From Micropterix aruncella (taxonomy: Eukaryota > Arthropoda > Insecta > Lepidoptera > Micropterigidae): DNA of 64,000 nt. Location of the stretch: positions 11,217,921 to 11,281,920 of the forward strand of contig OX155955.1 in assembly GCA_944548615.1 (NCBI GenBank), given 5' to 3'. A model generated the notes under the pieces. It was not told where the DNA came from. It saw nothing but the letters and a program-made list of their open reading frames with translations, and did no database searches. The translations under genes and the position numbers were made by a program. Each line of letters opens with the position of its first letter. Position 1 is the first letter of the stretch. Shown here one piece after another: positions 11,389 to 23,129 of the stretch.

Positions 11389-14300
11389 GTAAATATTTGC
11401 CTGGTTTTATGTGCAAGACGACTGTGGTGTAATTCTCCAAAGTAGTAAAGTAAATAAAAGTAGGGTATAATTGGGACCTATTCTACATTGCTGATGTTTT
11501 AAAGTCACCCGACTGTACCTATTCACCACGCTGATTCGGAAACTGCAATAATCTTTATTTAGCCTCAATAAGCAAGATATAGGCATTTAAAGAAGCGTCA
11601 AACAACTACACTTCGGGGAATTATTATATTGGTACATAGTCTATTTTCAAAAGAAAAAAAACTACTAAATTCGATCATTTTAATCCTAAATCTAATAGAA
11701 AATACGGTCGAAAACGGTTTTATTTTTTTATTTAAAAAAAATTATAGTTTTTTTGATGGTTTAAAAAAAAACTAACCTAAACCTAAAGCTGGGCATTGAC
11801 GGTCAGTTTTTAGCGTCAGTCTAGACGTAATACTGTGGCGTCACTCCAAATGGTTTTATGCCAACTAGATTTCCCCACTCACTGGCGTCACTCCGGCTCT
11901 TCAGTTTTCGACCGGCCGCATAAAGAACGTGTCCTCTTTGCGGACGTCCACGAAATAAAAATGGATTCTGATTCCCAAGATGAAATATTACTTGTTACTA
12001 CGGCTACTGTTTATTGCCGTATACTCACCAGAAAACAAAAAAGACAGCAAATGATGAAATAATGGCTAAAAAAAGGAGTCTGAGTTAAATGAGAACCAAG
12101 TGACTGGCGAAACTATTTAAGGATGGACGAAGCGACATATTTCAAGCTTCTAGAACTTGTAACTCTATATATTGCTAAGCAAGATACTAATATGAGACAA
12201 GCTTATAAACCGTCATGAGAGATTGACTGTCACTCTTCGTTTCTTAGCATCGGGATTGAAATCTGACTTCTATAATATCTAATTCGATTTTATAAATAAT
12301 ATCTAAATAAAATTGGAATATTCTATCTAAATAAAATCTTATGCAGCTTTTTATCGAAAATGTTTATTTTTATAATTTCTGTCCGTTACTTTCTATATTT
12401 TTCGATGAATTCTATCATTATGATACGTCCAGATGACGACGGCGACGCCGCCATGATAAAACAAAAACACAGCACACGCAATCATCGCGGGCGCTGCGAG
12501 CGAACTGACGCGTTGGATTGCAGATTGTGCACTCACGGTCAGTTTGGCGCGATGCGCCAGTTGGATTATGGCAGCCACGGAAAAATTTCGTGGCGCGTCG
12601 TCAGTTAAAATTCTGGAGTGATGATTCGACACTAACGATCAAATTTTGGATGCTCGCCAGTTCAACTGACGCGAAAAACTGACCGTCAATGCTCAGCTTA
12701 ACTCTATCTGCATTGTTTTAGAAAGCAATAACTAACTTAGTCTTCCGAAATTTAGGTGTTTTACGCTTCTATATATCGCTTATAATGCCTATATATCGCC
12801 ATTGATTATAGAGGGAGGTCAAAAAAAGATTGCCAAAAAAAGATCGACATGCAGCTATACGTCTCCACTTATGCGCTTTCATCTATTTAATTGCAATTAC
12901 CTACCCAGTGGAGATTACAATCGACGAGTGTGAACTTGTAGCAATCAAAGCGGCATATTTAGTGTTAAGAAGTGCAAGATAAAAAACGTGAGCAGCGGTG
13001 ATTTATCTGGATAAAGATTATTTAAAGAGACATATTTTTTAATATTGAAAGATTTAGAGTTAACCCTTCAGGCCTCGGCCCCTCAGCCGATTGACAAGTT
13101 GATGTCCCAAAAAATTTTAGTAAAAATTAGTAAAAAAATTGAATTATGACACTGTCTCACCAAAAACATTAATTACTGCCAAACCACTGTACCCATAATT
13201 AAAATGAAACATATTAACATAATAAAATATAATAAAATAAAGCAAATTAAATTAAAATAAAATTAAAACGGGCCCGTCACGCTGAATCAGTTTGTGGCCG
13301 ATATCGGCCAATCGGGGCTTGAGGGGTTAAACTATGACATTTAAAAACTTCACACAAATGTCAAAAGCACATTTTTACAAGCTTTTAAAAAAAAGTGGGA
13401 ACCAAAAATGGCCATTTTTGTCAGAAAATGCATGGAGCACACTGAAGAAATGGACGCACACCTATATACAGGTGCTGGATTGGGGCGCAGATCAGGTCAG
13501 AGGAAAGCGTCAGAGGAAAGCGCAAGATGAAACAAAAAGGACATACCTTAAGGAAGTAGGTTCTTGTATCAGTACATTTTGTAACAGGAGTTCATATTGT
13601 GACAGAAGGTCATCGCGGGCAAGATAGCTGTCTTTCGAATCAGACGAGAGAGATGAAGTTACTCAGCTAGAAAGAGACTATGGCGTTCCCAATTTAAAAA
13701 TACAATCAGGAACATTTAAGTGCGGAATATCGAATCGATACTTCCTGATGTAGCATGATCTCCTCATACTTTAAATAAGTAGATCAAGATGGATTTTAAA
13801 GGGGGTGGTTGATTTGACTTATTTGATAATTGGATGGATTCGATGAGTGGATTTCACACTTTATTTTATTTGGCGCGATGTTCAGTGGGCCTGCATTCTG
13901 ATACTTGTTTTTGACTATGTGTTTCATGACTATGTTTTTCAACCAACATCGCGCTAGTAAAGGCACAGTATACCAGACAGTAGCTTCTCTTAGAGCGAAA
14001 TTGAAAACGAAGCAAGTGACGTCAGGAATCTTAAGGGCTACCACAAATTGTAATATGATGACTCGTCTTCTTCTTGAAGCATCGTCCCGGCCACATTTAC
14101 GGTGCCCCGGCGACGCAGATGCTATTATGCTACCGATTTGTTCTGAGAATACCATATGGAGTCGACTCGTAAATCTCCACAAAAAAGTAATAGTAAGAGC
14201 GGACACAAACTGCGCCCACAGTGCGTCACAGCCCACAGCGCCGTAACTATGGGCCTATGGACGCGACATGACTTACCCCTGGCCCCATTTCCATCGCACC

Positions 14301-15905
14301 CTCTTCCCGCATTGCCTTGTAGCTCTTGAGTGAACTTACTGGGTGTTATTATACTGTGGTAAAGGTGACCTTCTCGATATTTCTTTTTTATTGCTAATTA
14401 TCGCCATGGTGTCATTCAACTTGATGAACATATTTTAGGATGTGGATAACATATGTAAACGCAGACATAATATGTAAGCTCTTAAATATTATTCAGCGGC
14501 CCCTTATTAGACCTTCCCAATTCCTGAAAAACTCAAAAGGTGCAAATTTCATATAAAACAAGTCTGATCACTTTGGCGATGGACAATTGTATAATATATG
14601 TATAAAAAAAGGATGAATAGGAATATAATTGACCTTGTCAATTCTTGGAAACCAAAAACACAATGAACGAAGATATGAAATAGTCAAATTCTCTTTTTAA
14701 GTACACTAAATGTAATAACGATTATAATTGACTGTATTATATTAAGCTAAATAAAGATTTGCATCTCGCTATGAGTTTCACAAATCAAAAGCATAACATA
14801 TCAATAGCATAACAATCAAAAGCATCATAATCTATTTCCTAACCTCCGCTCCCTGCGGATATTTAAAAAATGCCATTTTTTATTTGTTATTTGATTATTT
14901 TTTGGTAACTATGTTCTTTTGTATATTTTACTCTACTGGCACCTAAATTCTTACACTTCGACGAAGGTTGGCTGTAAGGGATTGTACTTTAGGCAATAAG
15001 CCCGCCTGTTGTATGTTTTTTTTTTCCTAAAATTTGCAATAAAGAATTTCTATCTATCTGCTTTTTCTGAAATAGACTACTCATAAACTGTGTTAATAAA
15101 AAGTGACATTAAAATGACAGTACTTTCGGTAATTTCACGACATCAGCCTCATGTATTTACGTAACCAACTTGAATCAACCTAAATTCAGCGAAGCTGTCC
15201 TTAGCTCACTAGGTGTCTAGGAAGTGATTACATAGTGAATATAATTTGAATATCTATATCCTATCCTACATATATCCCATCCCTCTCTTTTCCTATCCTT
15301 ACAATAGTTCAATTGTAATTTAATTTAATTTAGTGCAATGCAATTTTGGATTCACCGTATAAGAAAATAATGTAGGAAACATTTAATCGGCCAACGAAAC
15401 TGTAGGTATTAGAATAATTAGTAATATTTAATGAAGCGCTGTATGTTTCCCGAAAATAAAATAAATAAAATAAATAAATAAATACGAGCGAGGACTCCAG
15501 AATAAAATCAATTATACCATTATGTAGGGTAAGGTGTATGCTCTCTTGTGATAAGTTAGGCTGTAAATCTACCACGCCGCTATTTTCTAATTTCACTATC
15601 AAATTTTATTTTCAGCAACTACCGCAAACGCCACATTCAAATGCAACTGCGGAAAGGCGTTCACAAAGTTCGAAATTCTACAGAAACATGAAAAGATGCA
15701 CACGCCACGAAAGAAAGACCTAGAGAAGAAGGAAAACATCTTGAAGACTGATGTCTCTATGTTAAGATCAGCTGTGAAGGAATCTTCCTTGAAATCGTCT
15801 CTTGTTTCGTCGGCTAAGAAAATAGTTAAAAAGAAGGTAATCGCTCATGGGGGAGTGCCGTTATCTGACAGGATGAAGAAAGCCATAATTGGAGTAAAAC
15901 TCTAA
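11229..15905 (+). CDS. Basic 149-residue protein with a single atypical zinc finger (two exons)
   Basis: Exon 1 is 11229-11388 and exon 2 is 15616-15905. The donor is AAGG/GTAAAT and the acceptor TTATTTTCAG/CA. Both give phase 1, and the join makes a clean 450-base CDS ending in TAA. Residues 1-60 are Ser/Thr/Lys-rich and probably disordered. A finger spans about 61-82 with C63, C65, H78 and H82 and the usual GKAF and L75 hydrophobic positions, but only one residue lies between the cysteines, where classical C2H2 fingers have two to four. Residues 84-149 are very basic (PRKKDLEKK, KKIVKKK), as expected for nuclear localisation or nucleic-acid binding. Family and role are not recognised. An AATAAA lies at 16040-16045. 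The 4.2 kb intron is filled with DNA transposons and LINE tails. Confidence 0.8.
11470..11780 (+). mobile_element. MITE of the TATAGGAACC family, copy C (degraded)
   Basis: It shares the body of copies A and D (CTGCAATAATCTTTATTT, CAATAAGCAAGATATAGGCAT) and the internal TAATCCTAAAT stretch seen in copy B, with decayed ends. It directly abuts the Harbinger element in intron 1 of the zinc-finger gene. Confidence 0.65.
11787..12698 (+). mobile_element. PIF/Harbinger element, internally deleted
   Basis: The ends are imperfect inverted repeats of about 34 bases, starting AGCTGGGCATTGACGGTCAG on the left and AGCTGAGCATTGACGGTCAG as the complement of the right. TAA is duplicated at 11784-11786 and 12699-12701, the 3-bp target typical of PIF/Harbinger. 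Inside is a decayed transposase start (see 11961-12270). The rest of the transposase and any Myb-like partner gene are missing, so it is non-autonomous. Confidence 0.85.
11961..12270 (+). pseudogene. Harbinger transposase N-terminus, broken
   Basis: An ATG at 11961 opens 34 codons to a stop at 12060-12062. Continued reading in shifted frames gives LRMDEATYFKLLELV, then IAKQDTNMRQAYKPS, then a piece like FLSIGIEI. These match the conserved N-terminal helical region of Harbinger nucleases (R-M-x-E/K-x-x-F..LL, then QDT.MR.A). Several stops and a truncation before the DDE catalytic core make it inactive. Confidence 0.7.
12702..13059. other. No gene seen (intron of zinc-finger gene)
   Basis: AT-rich intronic sequence with a partial repeat of TATATATCGC near 12772-12797. 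Nothing else recognised. Confidence 0.4.
13060..13330. mobile_element. TTAA-flanked MITE, copy 1
   Basis: Bounded by TTAA at 13060-13063 and 13327-13330. The termini are CCCTTCAGGCCTC and its partner GGCTTGAGGGG. The body closely matches 16234-16475 and, inverted, 57341-57610. The CCC ends and TTAA duplication suggest mobilisation by a piggyBac-type transposase. Confidence 0.8.
13331..13956. other. No gene supported
   Basis: A plus-strand open frame at 13334-13627 begins NFTQMSKAHFYKLL, faintly like a transposase helix, but has no further match. Internal duplication of AGAGGAAAGCG at 13499-13520. Confidence 0.35.
13957..14365. mobile_element. MITE with CACAGTATACC ends and 7-bp target duplication, copy 1
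   Basis: GTAAAGG occurs at 13957-13963 and 14359-14365, directly flanking CACAGTATACC (13964) and a decayed ATACTGTG (to 14358). Internal strings CAGACAGTAGCTTCTCTTAG and CCCTCTTCCCGCATT are shared with 28468-28741. Open frames on both strands here are element sequence, not genes. Confidence 0.75.
14876..15058 (+). repeat. LINE 3' tail with TCTA microsatellite
   Basis: Carries GGTTGGCTGTAAGGGATTGT, CAATAAGCCCGCCTG and GCAATAAAGAAT followed by CTATCTATC. It is the plus-strand equivalent of the two minus copies at 30922 and 31316. Confidence 0.65.
15240..15486 (+). repeat. LINE 3' end with AAATA tail
   Basis: An untranslated stretch ends in AAAATAAATAAAATAAATAA at about 15459-15484, typical of a non-LTR 3' end. 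No coding portion remains. It lies just before exon 2 of the zinc-finger gene. Confidence 0.45.
15616..15905 (+). CDS. Zinc-finger gene, exon 2
   Basis: Starts after TTTTATTTTCAG and codes for residues 54-149, including the finger and the basic tail. The stop is TAA at 15903-15905. Confidence 0.85.
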
Positions 15906-16233
15906 TTTATAATTTAATTTTAATTTATTATTCTTGTAATGTCCGTCCTTGAAAGATAGACCCACATGACACCATTGTTATAGGTTTACCAGGTTAAAGA
16001 CGACCTCTTGAATAGTTGGCTTATATTTCTACCCTGCAAAATAAATACGCTTGATATTAGAGTAAGAAAATGGGCTTTTAGAGTAGATATGGGGAGGGGG
16101 GAGGGGATGTCCTAGGGATCCAGTCCCCACTCCAGGCTTAGAAACAGGGCTGGCCGCTGGCCTGTAATATTTTGCACTTTTGCACATTAAAAAACTGCTT
16201 ACTTCGTTGTTTAGTTGAGTGGATAAATAAGGG

Positions 16234-16475
16234 TTAACCCTTCAGGCCTCGGCCCCTCAGCCAATTGATAAGTTGCTGTCCCAAAAAATTTTAGTAAAAA
16301 TTAGTAAAAAAATTGAATTACGACACTGTCTCACCAAAACATTAATTAATGCCATACCACTGTACCCATAATTAAAATGAAACATATTAACATAATAAAA
16401 CATAATAAAATCCAACAAATTAAATTAAAACGGGGCCGTCACGCATAATCGTGTTGTCGGGGCCTGAGGGGTTAA
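16234..16475. mobile_element. TTAA-flanked MITE, copy 2
   Basis: TTAA at 16234-16237 and 16472-16475 encloses a close relative of 13060-13330. It differs mainly by a deletion near the right end, where the GGCCGATATCGGCC segment is missing. Confidence 0.8.
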
Positions 16476-16540
16476 CATATAATGGAAAATTAACTTATTT
16501 ACGTTGGAAATCTTTACTAAATATCTTACTTTACTATCTA

Positions 16541-16785
16541 AAACTGCGATTTCTGCATCTCAAATTCTATGGCTTCGAAGGGGGGGTGAATGGGTGGTAA
16601 GGTGAACGCTCACATGTGGCAAAGACAGCTGTCCTAAACCTACCACCGCCGGTCGTAAGTCCGGAATCCACCCTTCACCTCCCAGAAGTGTAATAATTAT
16701 ATACGATGGGCCCGATTTTTGGTCGGTGAATTCCATGGCAGCTCCGTTTGTATTTTATTTATAGGCAGCGTAGGAAAATCCACCT
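16541..16785 (+). repeat. 3'UTR fragment of the restriction-like endonuclease LINE
   Basis: The plus copy begins AAACTGCGATTTCTGCATCT and continues through GAATGGGTGGTAAGG, CCCAGAAGTGTAATAAT, GGGCCCGA and CATGGCAGCTCCGTTTGTAT. Only the last part of the element is present: a strongly 5'-truncated insertion. Confidence 0.75.
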
Positions 16786-16984
16786 AGCCTACACAAAGCC
16801 CACAAAATCGCTGAGCATTTTGTGGTAGCAGATTCCCCCGCTCTCTCTCATCTCACGATTGCTCTAAGTGGGGATGTTTGTTGGCAAGCTTTTAGTTTTT
16901 TATTTACACTGGTGTCACCGTCCTTTGGATATCAAGCAAGAGCTGCATCCATTGCCTATTTGCATTTCGATGTAGAATGCCTCT
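16786..16984. other. No gene supported
   Basis: A plus open frame at 16822-17043 has no recognisable domain and runs into a tandem duplication, so it is not called. Confidence 0.35.
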
Positions 16985-17735
16985 GGCAATATTTTGCTTC
17001 CCGGTCGTCTTTAGCTTGGTCGATCTATAAGCTATTAGGGTAATGGGGTCAGTCAGAACTGCCAGGATATTTTAATATGACCAAACATTTTTATTTATTG
17101 GATACACAACGATCGACTATATGCCAATATCGCTTGAAATGTATTATTGCTACCAAAAGTTATTTGTATTCTAAAATTGTTAAAGTAACTAAATATTAAA
17201 AGCACTACATTCAGTTTCTTAATGTCGTCTCTATAAACTGGTTGTTTTGTTTGGGATTGTACCTATTATGTACCAATATTATGACATAAAAATGTATAAC
17301 TTAAATGCGCTTAATTACGATCGACCGATAGTGTGCACATAATTACAATCACAACATTTAAACACTTCAAATGCAAACATTTAAACACTTCTTGCTTCCC
17401 GGCCGTCTTTAGCTTGGTCGATCTAAAAGCTATTAGGGTAATGGGGTCAGTCAGGATTGCCAGGATATTTTAATATGACATTACATTTTTATTTCTTGGA
17501 TACACAACGATCGACTATATGCCAAATATAATTTGTGTTCTGAAATTGTTAAAGTAACTAAATATTAAAAGCACTCTATATTCAGTTTCTTAATGTCATC
17601 TCTATAAACTAATAGTTATGTTTGGGATTGTATCTGTTACGTATATATATTATGACAAAAATGTATAACATGAATGCGGTTAATTACGATCGATCGATAG
17701 TGTGCACATACAACATTTAAACACTCCAAATGCTA
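16985..17735 (+). repeat. Direct tandem duplication, two units of about 350-400 bp
   Basis: Unit 1 (about 16996-17373) and unit 2 (about 17391-17733) both run from TTGCTTCCCGG through AAGCTATTAGGGTAATGGGG, CACAACGATCGACTATATGC and GATAGTGTGCACAT to ACATTTAAACACT. They differ by scattered substitutions and small deletions, so the duplication is not recent. No coding function seen. Confidence 0.8.
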
Positions 17736-17876
17736 TTATATTTAATATTGTATTATAACCATTTAAAAGCTATTAAATATTACTTTTCTCATTCGGACTA
17801 TTTATTAATTTTCCTAGTTAGTTTTCTAGTAGTGCACGTCCAAATATTGAGAGGGATGGTTTTTTTTGCTGTCTGT

Positions 17877-18135
17877 ACATCGATATCTTAGGCTAGATAT
17901 GCCCTCTGGTACAAATGAGTTTTGTCATATCCGTTGTGCCTAAAACGTGTCAAAGAGAGAGCAATACTTTGAACAGTATGCGGGGAGAATAGCACGGCAA
18001 TATTCATCATGGGATCGCACACACCGGGAAGCACTGGCGGAACTACTACTGGCGACGATTCGTATTGGTATTGGAGAGGTCATTTTCGCGCGCGAAAGGC
18101 ATATCTAGGGCCTTATATATCTATGTGTCCGTATT
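17877..18135. mobile_element. Possible MITE with imperfect 28-bp inverted ends
   Basis: The left end CATCGATATCTTAGGCTAGA (17879) and the complement of the right end (CATAGATATATAAGGCCCTA, from about 18125) are related, and both continue to ATATGCC. The interior is GC-richer, with CGCGCGCG-like sequence at about 18088. No target duplication was confirmed. Confidence 0.4.
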
Positions 18136-18617
18136 GCATCTTGTCCGTCCGTCCGTGTTAGGAAATCGAGTTTTGAGATAATCGATTTCCCATTGTTTAG
18201 GGGTGGATAATTAAGTATCAGCTAAGGTGAAATTGTACTTGTGTGTTTAATAATGTGACCGTGATTATTGATTTTAAGAAATTCTGAATAATTGTTGCAA
18301 AAAATGCAAGAATTCATCAATTGTAATTGAAAACCAAAGTGATACATCAGGTTTATTTTCAAAAATGAGTTTCTAATGGTTTCTTGTACTTCCCTCACCC
18401 TCGGGGCTGGCGACATCAGTTATTTTTTTTTTCTAGAAAACGATACAAAAACCTTGTTTTTAAAAGGCGAAAAATGTGAGTTTTTTTAAAGTGTTACATC
18501 ATTTATGGATAATCTTTTATTTTATGTCCTGTGAGAAAAAAATGACATTCGGGAAGATGTTAATACAGAGACTTATTATGAGATGACATAATAATACTAA
18601 AGTCATTTGTGTTGTGT
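18136..18617. other. No gene seen
   Basis: AT-rich sequence before the 3' end of the 18.6-25.5 kb LINE. A minus open frame at 18222-18416 shows no domain. Confidence 0.4.
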
Positions 18618-18931
18618 AATTCAATTCAATTCTTTATTGAGAAATCACACAGTATTACAGTAATAATATTTTTTTAAATGTATGCAGATTTACAACAAAT
18701 AAAACCGGTTACGGATTTCAATAAAATTACATAAACTACGTTTTTTTTTAACTACTTAATAAAACTAACGTACTTTCAATTTATTTTTTTTCAATTTTAG
18801 AAGTACATAAGAGTCGAGTATGCAGGGTGTGTGTATGTGTTTGTGGGAGTGTGTTGAGCGTGTAAGTGTGGAGTGTGAGCGGGTATGATATTAGTAATGG
18901 CGTATATAAAATATAATAATAATAATAATAA

Positions 18932-20977
18932 TCAATAAAAATAGCTAAAAACCAAGTCTATTGTATCGGTTAGGGTTTGATTTACGGAGTATTTGTAAGT
19001 GATTATGGAATTATTAAACATATCAATACCATTTAAATGGGTATTATAAAGCTCACAGCAGCGTGTGAGTACTCCATTCCTTGATGCATTAGTTTTAAAG
19101 CGCGGCAATCGAAACAGGTCAAATTGGTGTGTGGTCCTCATTGGGGCGTTAATATTGATCGCTCCCACCAGGTCAGAGCAATCGAATATACCGTTCATTA
19201 TTTTATAGAGGCACAGAGCATCATTCAAGTTGCGCCGATAACATAGCGAATTTATTTTAAATAGTAAGGCCGCCTCATTAGTAGTATTACAATAACTTTT
19301 CGTCTTGAAATTTAAGTATCGAACGAACTTATTTTGGATATTTTGCAGTCTGTTAATGTGGACCTGATAATAGGGAGACCATATTGGAGAAGCAAACTCA
19401 AGGTGAGATCGAACAAACGCATTGTATAATACCTTCAATATTAATGGATCGGTGAATGGTTTCGATGCGCGAATTATGAAGCCAAGCATTCTACTAGATT
19501 TTTCGGCAATAGCTGCAATATGAGCCCGAAAGCTTAATCTGTCATCTAAAACTACACCCAGGTCCTTAATAGAAGTGCACGTCGCGATAGGAATGTCATC
19601 GATCTGATATGAATAGTTAATCTTGTTTCTATTTCGCGTAAAGCTTATGTGGAAACATTTTGCTACATTCATTTTTATCCTGTTTTTGTTACAATATATT
19701 TCCAAAGAGTCGAGATCCTTCTGGAGGAGAACACAATCGTTTTCAGATTTAATAATTTTATATATCTTTAAGTCATCTGCATACATCAGGAATTTTGAAT
19801 GTTTGAAGCATTCACCGATGTCGCTAACGTACAGAATAAAAAGTATAGGTCCTAAATGTGATCCCTGTTGGATACCAGAAGGTATCAATTCACATTGTGA
19901 CATAACAGAACCGATTGAGATGCAATGTGACCTATTTTTAATATACGATACTAGCCATCTGTAAAGGTCACCTCTTATACCAATAGAGTAAATCTTTTTT
20001 AATAATATGTCATGATTTACGCGGTCGAATGCTTTGGCAAAATCCGTATACACGGTGTCAATTTGTATTCGATTGTCCATATTCTTATTTAAATACTCCG
20101 TAAATACAGCTAACTTAGTATCGACTGACCTGCCCGGGAAGAAACCATGCTGTTCATTATTTATATGTTTTTTAATGTATGTAAGGATAGAATCACATAT
20201 AATTTTTTCATAAACCTTCGCAAATGTGGATAATTTTGAGATAGGCCGGTAATTTGACACATTTGACTTGTCTCCGCTTTTGAAGATTGGTGTTACCAAT
20301 GCATATTTCCATAGAGAGGGTACAGTGCCTGTTCGCAGAGATTTTTTATATATAATATTGAGAGGTTTAGATAATGAGTAAGCACAATGTTTAACGAAAA
20401 AGGCAGGTATATTATCGTACCCTGCTCCTTTGCTGGGATCTAATTTTAAAAGATAAGCTAGCGTCATAGTTTCCGATATGTTCACATCTGTTATGGGCAT
20501 ATCATTATGATGGGAAAGCGCAGCTTCATAGTCACCGTGATTTGGGGAATGTTCATAGACGGAGTTGAAATAATTAGAAAATAACTGGGCTATATCATTT
20601 ACGTTACTCGCGGACAGATCATTATAATGCATAGTCTGTGGGAAAGCGGGACTTGACTGTTGAGTTTTGACATAACGCCAAAAAGATTTTGCATCGTTTT
20701 TTATATTTTGCTGAGTCGCATCAATATACTGATTAAAGCAGTTTTTCGTAATAACTTTCTGTCTAGCGCGTATGATGGAAAAGGATTCAAAGTGTAATGG
20801 GTTTTTATATTTTTTCCATTTGCGGTGGTACAGTGATTTCTCCTTAATTACGTTTATAAGAGGTTTACTATACCATACGGGGTAGCCATTGCTATTTATT
20901 TTTTTAGAAGGAATATGATCTGCGATAACTTTATTTAAAATTGAATAAAATATTTCCACGCATTTATTTACATCCAT
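18932..20977 (-). pseudogene. LINE ORF2, reverse transcriptase part
   Basis: 681 codons. Visible reverse-transcriptase motifs in order are TPIFKSGDKSNVSNYRPIS, HGFFPGRSVDTKL, YTDFAKAFDRVNH, SGIQQGSHLGPILF and the catalytic YADD (in LMYADDLKIYK), then the thumb with LGVVLDDRLSFRAHI and LYNAFVRSHLEFASPIWSPY. The domain itself looks intact. Open reading extends upstream past 20977 in the same frame (through a PISTPIRYCPEIR segment) to about 21150, where a one-base shift separates it from the endonuclease frame. It copied element RNA into DNA at the nick; it is not a host gene. Confidence 0.9.
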
Positions 20978-21131
20978 ATCAATAAAGAGAGCATCAAAAT
21001 CATGACTGATAATTATTTCGTTTATATCTGTGTAGTTGCCTTTTTTGAATAATCGAATGGTTCGAATTTCAGGACAATATCGGATGGGGGTGGAGATAGG
21101 GAAAGATATCAGCGCCGCTGGATGATGATTA

Positions 21132-21794
21132 TCAATTGGAGGGTTCAGAACATGGTTTAATCGTCAAGAGGGTATTAGATAAAATTAAATCTAGGATACG
21201 ATCTTTAGTATTGCGCAATTTATTGTATTGCTGCATGTTAGAAATTGATAGAAAATCAGCTAGACTTGATTCTAAGGAATTTAATGTGCATATATTTTGG
21301 ATAGCCAGTGTGCTATCATCTGTGTTGATCCAAATGATATTTGGAAGGTTATAGTCACCTATCAATAGCCATAGGTCATTAGGATGATTTGACATATTGT
21401 CAAAAGCCATATCTAAATGCCCATTAAGAAGCCGTTGTTGATTGATATCATTGCGCAAATAAATGCAACAAATGTGTATTTTGGGCATTTGGGGAAGAGA
21501 TATAGTTACCCAGAGGTCTTCCGCTGGTGTTTGCCAGTTATATTTGCACATTGATGTGATACTGGCCTTGACAGCTATAAGGGTTCCACCCCCTCGGTTT
21601 TCTTTCATTGATGAGTAGTCCAGATCCCTCCTATAGACATGATAGGAATTATTGAAAATCTCACCGTTGAAAATTCCATTATGGAGCCATGTTTCCGAAA
21701 GACAAATTATGTTATAATCTTCAAGGAGAACATTTTGGTAAAAGGTATCAGTCTTTCCTCTTATACTGCGAACGTTTTGGTAGTAGATTCTCAA
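21132..21794 (-). pseudogene. LINE ORF2, apurinic-like endonuclease part
   Basis: 220 codons. The frame starts RIYYQNVRSIRGK, with CLSETWLHN, RGGGTLIAVK and LWLLIGDYNLPNI following, the expected N, E and GDxN positions of the APE-type nuclease. The frame ends at IKPCSEPSN, where a one-base shift moves the reading into the reverse-transcriptase frame (next residues NHHPA). The wild-type element would have a single ORF2. Confidence 0.88.
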
Positions 21795-22234
21795 CCTAGA
21801 GTCGCCTTGTAATGCAGGTTTCTTAAAAATATTGACAGATTAATAATATTGCAACAAACGAAAAACAAATGTAAAACATAATATTTACAAAAGTATTGAA
21901 AAACATTGAGTTAATAATGATAATCAACAACGAAAAACTGTAATTTATGGAGGTAATATACGAAATAAACTACTTAATAATTAAAATAAAAAATAATGAG
22001 GTATTAAAAGTGTGTATGGTGTAAGTGACTGTAAGCAATGCGTGTGTGTGATACGTGCGAGTGTAGTGTGTCAGTATGTCGTCCGAAATGAGATGTGCAG
22101 GAAAGCGTTCTTCTTGCTTCTGGGATCTCATGATAAAATGATAGTAGTAGTAGATGGAGTGGGGGGCTTGTTTCCAGCCCTTGATGTCACCTAGATCTGT
22201 AAGGTCTTTTGTAACTACCCACTGTGTAGTTAGG

Positions 22235-23110
22235 TCAATTGTCAGCTAGTAGCCCGGTACTTCTTACCAGACTAAGTAGGTCACTGACCTTCAAGTTGGG
22301 CAGATCGCTGGGTTCGAGAAAAGCTCGTCCCAGTAAACTGTGTCTTTTGGCGGCGAGCCCTGGACAGCGGCCAACAATGTGTATGCTGTCTTCAGGTTCC
22401 TCGCCACATATTCGGCAATCCTTGCTCTCAGTCAAGCCAAGGTTGAATAGATGAGCTCTAAGGGTCGTGTGTCCGGTGAGGAGACCGATAGTGGTTCTAA
22501 GGTTCTTCTTGCTCATGTCAAGTAGGGCCTTGGTTTTCTTCTGTAGTGGTTGCTCCATCATGGCTTTTGCCTGGCGACATCCCTGACTCTGTTTCCAGGA
22601 AGCCCGATGTTCCTGCTCCAAGCAGTCCCTGATGATTTTCTTACCTGTAGCGAAGGGGACCCCTACAGCTGGCTCCACTGGGCAATCCAGTGTGCCCAGT
22701 TTTGCCAGTCTATCGGCCTCTTCGTTTCCGGGTATGCCTTGGTGACCCGGTATCCATATTAGGGTGATTTTGTTGGATTTTCCCAATTTGTTGAGCTCCT
22801 GCATGCAGTCCCAGACCACAGAAGATTCTGTGGTGGCTTTAGCCAGAGCGTCCAGTGCTGCTCTGCTGTCAGAGCAGATGAGGATTTGTCTGTTTTTTAC
22901 CTCAAGTCGACTTTGTAGTTTTATGCATTCCAATATGGCAAATACCTCGGCTTGGAAAACCGTAGCGTATTGTCCAAGGGGGATGCTGATTCTGTGGTTG
23001 GTTTTGGGTCCGTACACGCCTGCCCCAAAACGTCCATTTGTTCCTGAGCCGTCGGTGAACCAGGCGTCTGCGTTGTGGCTTTGAAGCCACTGCGGATTTT
23101 TCCATTCTTC
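22235..23110 (-). pseudogene. Nested LINE, RNase H domain and zinc knuckle
   Basis: In this frame the upstream part reads WFTDGSGTNGRFGAGVYGPK, giving the first catalytic Asp. Then come QAEVFAILECI (Glu), ICSDSRAALDAL (Asp) and GHQGIPGNEEADRLAKLG (His/Asp), so all RNase H positions are present. A C-terminal CRICGEEPEDSIHIVGRC knuckle follows. The first ATG inside the frame is at 23017, but the domain clearly begins earlier. Only the frameshift at about 23110-23130 separates it from the thumb fragment. Confidence 0.88.
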
Positions 23111-23129
23111 CCTGGTGGGGATTAGGATT

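Noticed and set aside
13796..14246. Overlapping 146- and 113-codon frames on both strands
   Set aside because: They fall largely inside the MITE bounded by GTAAAGG duplications and share no domain.
16822..17043. 73-codon plus frame before the tandem duplication
   Set aside because: No domain; its last third is duplicated at 17391 without keeping the frame.
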